Of a DNA stretch of 24,737 bases, positions 22,553 to 24,737 are shown piece by piece (position 1 is the first letter of the stretch; every line of letters begins with the position of its first letter). The stretch spans positions 1 through 24,737 of the forward strand of contig CAZXVU010000018.1 of NCBI GenBank assembly GCA_964644465.1. The letters run 5' to 3'. The DNA is from CAZXVU01 sp964644465 (GTDB taxonomy: Bacteria > Chlamydiota > Chlamydiia > Chlamydiales > SM23-39). The position numbers and the translations under genes were made by a program. A model generated the notes under the pieces. That model searched no databases. It saw only the letters and a program-made list of their open reading frames with translations, and was not told the origin of the DNA.

Positions 22553-22675
22553 GGAAAACGATGCTAAAAAAACCCTTGATTCCGCACAACTAAATTACGA
22601 AAGGGCTGAAGTCGATGAGGACAAAAATGGATCGAGTGCGTATGCTTTTTTGGTTTATTTAAGAGAGCAGTGTCA

Positions 22676-24055
22676 ATGAAAGAATTAGAAACTTGGCTTG
22701 GAAAAATTGAAAATTGGATATGGGGAGCGCCTCTTCTTGTCCTGCTCACAGCTGTAGGCCTCTATCTTACGATCGCTTTGAGAGGAATCCAATTCCGATA
22801 TCTATTCTATTCTTTAAAATTGGCCTTTACCCGCCAAGATGACAAAGCGCAAGGAGATATTAGCCAGTTTCAAGCCTTGATGACTGCACTCGCGGGAATG
22901 ATCGGTATCGGCAGTATTACAGGAGTCGCGACCGCTGTAGCTATCGGAGGATTAGGTTCCATTTTTTGGATGTGGGTTGCCTCATTGCTCGGCATGGCCA
23001 CCAAATACGCTGAAGCTATTTTGGCCGTAAAATACCGGACTCTCGATGCAAAAGGGGAAATGTGCGGCGGCCCGATGTATTATTTGGAAAGGGGGATGAA
23101 ATCGAAAAAACTGGCCCTCTTTTTCGCATTCGTAGGCTCTGTAACCGCCATAGGGACTGGAAACATGGTCCAAGCAAACTCCATTTCAGGAGCTGTGAAA
23201 GAATTATTGCATATCGATCCGCTGATTGTGGGAATCTTTTTAGCAGTGGTGACGGGGATCGCCCTTTTTGGAGGGATTAAAAGCATTGGAAAAGTATCGA
23301 GTTGGCTCGTTCCTTTAATGGCCGTTATTTATATCGCTGGAGGAATGATCGTGATCTGTTTGAAGATCCAGAGCCTCCCCCATGCGATCATGGAGATTTT
23401 CCGTCAGGCTTTTTCGAACCAAGCTGCTTTCGGAGGATTCGCGGGATCTACAATCATGATGGCCATCCAATTCGGGGTTTCTAGAAGCGTTTTTTCCACA
23501 GAAGCGGGACTCGGAAGCGCTCCCATCGCCGCTGCTGCCGCAAAAACCGACGTGCCTGCGCGCCAAGCCTTGATTTCTATGAGCGGGGTATTCATCACTT
23601 CGATGATCGTCTGCACAATCACGGGCCTTGCAATCGCCGTTTCCGGCTTGATCGGACAGTTTGACGCTCAAGGTAACTCTTTATCGGGCTCAACGATGGC
23701 TCTCTTGGCTTTCGATCAAGTTTTCCCTTATGGCGGGCTTGTTGTGACCATTTCGCTGATTTTGTTCGGCTATTCAACCATTTTGGGCTGGGCCTATTAC
23801 GGAGAAAAATGCATGGAATATATCTTTGGCGTAAGGATTATTCTATGGTACCGAGCCCTTTTCATTTTGTTCCTCATACCAGGGGCGGTCTTAAGCCTCC
23901 AAACTGTTTGGAGCTTTGCCAATATCATGAACGGCCTTATGGCTTTCCCCAATTTGATCGGCCTTTTCGGTTTATCTGCAATTGTTGTAGCAGAAACACG
24001 AAGTTTCGAAAAATTGCTGAAATTTGAACGAAGAGAAGTAAGGGATATACCCTAA
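22676..24055 (+). CDS. sodium:alanine (AGCS family) symporter
   Basis: Inner-membrane amino-acid importer driven by sodium. The protein has 459 residues from ATG 22676, with AAGAGAG at good distance; a GTG two codons earlier is less likely. Family features are the N-terminal LRGIQFRYLFYSLKLAF, the GDISQFQALMTALAGMIGIG block (substrate/ion site), the KYAEAILAVKYR helix, MCGGPMYYLERGM, and the central VSRSVFSTEAGLGSAPIAAA. About ten hydrophobic helices follow in order. The substrate is probably alanine or glycine; exact specificity is uncertain. It is followed by a coupled short ORF and a second AGCS gene. Confidence 0.95.
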   Translation: MKELETWLGKIENWIWGAPLLVLLTAVGLYLTIALRGIQFRYLFYSLKLAFTRQDDKAQGDISQFQALMTALAGMIGIGSITGVATAVAIGGLGSIFWMWVASLLGMATKYAEAILAVKYRTLDAKGEMCGGPMYYLERGMKSKKLALFFAFVGSVTAIGTGNMVQANSISGAVKELLHIDPLIVGIFLAVVTGIALFGGIKSIGKVSSWLVPLMAVIYIAGGMIVICLKIQSLPHAIMEIFRQAFSNQAAFGGFAGSTIMMAIQFGVSRSVFSTEAGLGSAPIAAAAAKTDVPARQALISMSGVFITSMIVCTITGLAIAVSGLIGQFDAQGNSLSGSTMALLAFDQVFPYGGLVVTISLILFGYSTILGWAYYGEKCMEYIFGVRIILWYRALFILFLIPGAVLSLQTVWSFANIMNGLMAFPNLIGLFGLSAIVVAETRSFEKLLKFERREVRDIP

Positions 24056-24228
24056 TGATTTCAAAATTTGGGAATATGACAAGGAGGCGCCCTGAATTCG
24101 AGTCAAGCAAAGCTGGCGCCGAAGCAGCTAAACTTAAAAAGTTTAGCGATACAGGCGGACTTCGAAGGCAGTGGCTGCTCGACGCCGTCAGAAATCAAGT
24201 TTTGAGATTATTTGGGTATAATTTGTGA
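24055..24228 (+). CDS. possible 57-residue basic protein between two symporter genes
   Basis: An open frame of 57 codons starts at ATG 24055, overlapping the TAA of the first symporter (TAATG), and ends at TGA 24226-24228, overlapping the GTG start of the second (GTGA). A second ATG is at 24076. The peptide is basic (MTRRRPEFESSKAGAEAAK, then LRRQWLLDAVRNQVLRLFGY) with no membrane segment or signal. Exact stop/start contacts on both sides favour coupled translation, but I recognise no family and the length is within chance. The DNA also holds a perfect 9-bp inverted repeat, GCTAAACTT-AAA-AAGTTTAGC (24127-24147), and two GGCGCC palindromes, so the region could instead be a structured leader. 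Confidence 0.35.
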   Translation: MISKFGNMTRRRPEFESSKAGAEAAKLKKFSDTGGLRRQWLLDAVRNQVLRLFGYNL

Positions 24229-24737
24229 AAGATTTTTTAGTCCGCTGCGATACGATGCTTTGGGAAGGATGTTTGATCTACCTTCTTCTCGGCGTTGGGA
24301 TTTATCTTACAGTGCGGCTAAAGGGAATGCAAATCCGCTATTTGCCTTACGCCCTCAAGCTCGCTTTCTCAAGAAAGGATGACCAGGCAGAAGGGGATAT
24401 CAGCCAATTCCAATCGCTGATGACCGCATTGGCAGCAACGATCGGGATCGGCAGCATTGCCGGCATGGCGACTGCTGTAATGGCGGGTGGTTTTGGCGCT
24501 ATTTTCTGGATGTGGGTAGTTGCCCTGATCGGAATGGTCACTAAATATGCTGAGGCGATTTTAGCCGTTAAATACCGCAAAGTCGATGCCAAAGGCGAGA
24601 TGTGCGGCGGTCCGATGCACTATATCGAACAGGGGCTTGGATGGAAATGGCTCGCAGTTCTTTTTGCTGTTTTCGGAGCTCTTTCCGCCTTCGCCGGAGG
24701 AAACCTCACACAGTCAAATTCGATTGCAGCCGCTGTG
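24225..24737 (+). CDS. sodium:alanine (AGCS family) symporter, second copy (partial)
   Basis: Open frame from GTG 24225 to the last base of the window (171 codons, 3' part missing). An in-frame stop (24219-24221) just upstream fixes GTG 24225 or ATG 24255 as the start. The sequence follows the first symporter closely: LKGMQIRYLPYALKLAFSRK, GDISQFQSLMTALAATIGIG, KYAEAILAVKYR and MCGGPMHYIEQG. Differences cluster at the loop after the first helices and at the GGNLTQSNSI segment. The two genes are therefore tandem paralogues, and the pair may differ in substrate. The GTG overlaps the stop of the short ORF before it. Confidence 0.93.
   Translation, partial: MKDFLVRCDTMLWEGCLIYLLLGVGIYLTVRLKGMQIRYLPYALKLAFSRKDDQAEGDISQFQSLMTALAATIGIGSIAGMATAVMAGGFGAIFWMWVVALIGMVTKYAEAILAVKYRKVDAKGEMCGGPMHYIEQGLGWKWLAVLFAVFGALSAFAGGNLTQSNSIAAAV

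Noticed and set aside
24090..24115. TTCGAGTC resembling a tRNA T-loop
   Set aside because: The flanking bases do not form the 5-bp T stem and no anticodon or acceptor stem is present.

Overview
The window comes from a member of the Chlamydiae outside the classical animal pathogens, probably an amoeba-associated (Parachlamydiales-like) lineage. The evidence is gene order: the end of rpoC, transaldolase, a CT311-like secreted gene, then a V-type ATPase operon atpE-DUF2764-atpA-atpB-atpD-atpI-atpK. This is the Chlamydia trachomatis CT315-CT304 backbone with extra genes inserted. Base composition looks mid-40s % GC by eye. I cannot name the genus.

Positions 1-1640 hold the last 31 codons of rpoC, then accessory genes between rpoC and tal: two small paralogous proteins with an Inc-like hydrophobic hairpin (96-756), and a facing 295-residue protein with a degenerate RING-H2-like zinc site, a hydrophobic hairpin and a helical C-terminus (753-1640).

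Positions 1715-5592 are a minus-strand cluster. It holds transaldolase, a small lipoprotein, a secreted CT311-like protein, and five tiny exported proteins of 71-78 residues. Each of the five has a Sec signal, one membrane segment and a C-terminus ending in histidine (HSH, HSH, HAH, SH, HTH). I do not recognise this family. Two of the genes (4899-5114 and 5371-5592) are tandem copies that share about 58 bp of upstream DNA. This cluster is the best candidate for an undescribed system.

Positions 5838-13324 are the V-type ATPase operon, tightly packed and closed by a strong intrinsic terminator. AtpK keeps residues matching the sodium site of Enterococcus NtpK. With two Na+/alanine-type symporters at the right end, this suggests sodium-coupled energetics.

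Positions 13300-20572 are accessory. They hold a GNAT acetyltransferase, an exported helical protein, a remnant of a TPR-type gene, a eukaryote-like tandem CCCH zinc-finger protein (14396-14908), and two convergent 671-residue membrane adenylate cyclases with dCache sensors. Between the cyclases lie a double-HIT-domain protein and an inverted repeat of a widely dispersed type. Cyclase 1 carries a pattern resembling the amino-acid-binding dCache signature.

Positions 20621-24737 hold a Nudix hydrolase divergent from a lipoprotein gene with overlapping start codons, DAHP synthase (shikimate pathway), a complete AGCS symporter, a possible coupled 57-codon ORF, and the start of a second AGCS symporter cut by the window end. 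No rRNA, tRNA, CRISPR array or transposase was seen.
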